Assembly: GCF_900182955.1 (NCBI RefSeq)
Contig: NZ_FXUL01000008.1
Coordinates: forward strand, 124,001-188,000
Length of the DNA: 64,000 nucleotides
Direction of reading: 5' to 3'
Origin: Noviherbaspirillum suwonense
GTDB taxonomy: Bacteria; Pseudomonadota; Gammaproteobacteria; Burkholderiales; Burkholderiaceae_D
The position numbers and the translations under genes were made by a program. Numbering within the stretch: the stretch's first letter is position 1; each line of letters begins with the position of its first letter. Positions 63,954 to 64,000 of the stretch are shown here, in pieces. A model generated the notes under the pieces. That model was not told the origin of the DNA. It searched no databases and saw only the letters and a program-made list of their open reading frames with translations.

Positions 63954-63974
63954 GTCTTATATAAGACATAAGAC
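63954..63974. promoter_or_regulatory. Palindromic operator upstream of acnB
   Basis: GTCTTAT-ATAAGAC (63954-63967) is a perfect 14-bp palindrome followed at once by a second ATAAGAC (63968-63974), 88 bases upstream of the acnB ATG. Its shape resembles GntR-type operators. It could serve acnB, a divergent gene right of the window, or both. Confidence 0.6.
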
Positions 63975-64000
63975 CAGCTGAAATAGTCGGGATTGTTGTA

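Overview
The window is a high-GC stretch of a free-living, motile or surface-living betaproteobacterium. Gene content (AcnB-type aconitase, an ECF41 sigma locus, a DUF4892-OmpA protein, PEP-CTERM and pseudopilin proteins, several c-di-GMP enzymes) and codon use suggest Burkholderiales, most likely Oxalobacteraceae; the family placement is inference. By eye the first ~20 kb is very GC-rich, while ~43-61 kb is clearly richer in AT, holds many small accessory genes and carries one insertion sequence.

Layout. 1-6.4 kb: a self-contained peptide export locus: a small protein with a double-glycine leader, a PP2C phosphatase, a sigma-54 activator, a C39-peptidase ABC exporter with two N-terminal cyclic-nucleotide-binding-like domains, and a cytosolic parvulin isomerase. 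6.5-11 kb: a small membrane protein, gamma-glutamyltransferase, a SnoaL-like protein and a dihydrolipoamide-dehydrogenase-like flavoenzyme. 11-20 kb: signalling genes (GGDEF cyclase, bacteriophytochrome kinase, chemoreceptor, pseudopilin followed at once by a GGDEF-EAL protein). 20-27.6 kb: an AT-rich secreted glycosidase-like gene, a TetR gene broken by one stop codon together with a decapitated target gene, then metabolic enzymes. 27.7-36 kb: hybrid kinase, Cache-PAS-GGDEF protein, lipoproteins, a lipoprotein metallo-beta-lactamase. 36-41 kb: Ca-type P-ATPase with a formate/nitrite channel, VOC and cupin proteins. 41-52 kb: TPR protein, PEP-CTERM protein, D-Ala-D-Ala carboxypeptidase, GFA enzyme, OmpA protein, an ECF41 sigma factor with its AhpD-like partner and a perfect ECF41 promoter, GST and GNAT. 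52.5-53.9 kb: an IS110-family element whose 5' non-coding part looks like a bridge RNA matched to its own insertion site. 54-57.2 kb: a GbsR-type regulator operon with a promoter and operator that can be read directly. 57.3-64 kb: small accessory genes, a class II aldolase-like gene, and acnB with a strong terminator.

The two most unusual items are the double-glycine peptide/exporter locus at the left edge and the IS110 element, where a 12-nt segment inside the element is complementary to the flank plus core outside it. No rRNA, tRNA or CRISPR array was seen. Start sites were chosen from ribosome-binding sites and family length; function calls come from motif recognition without database searches.
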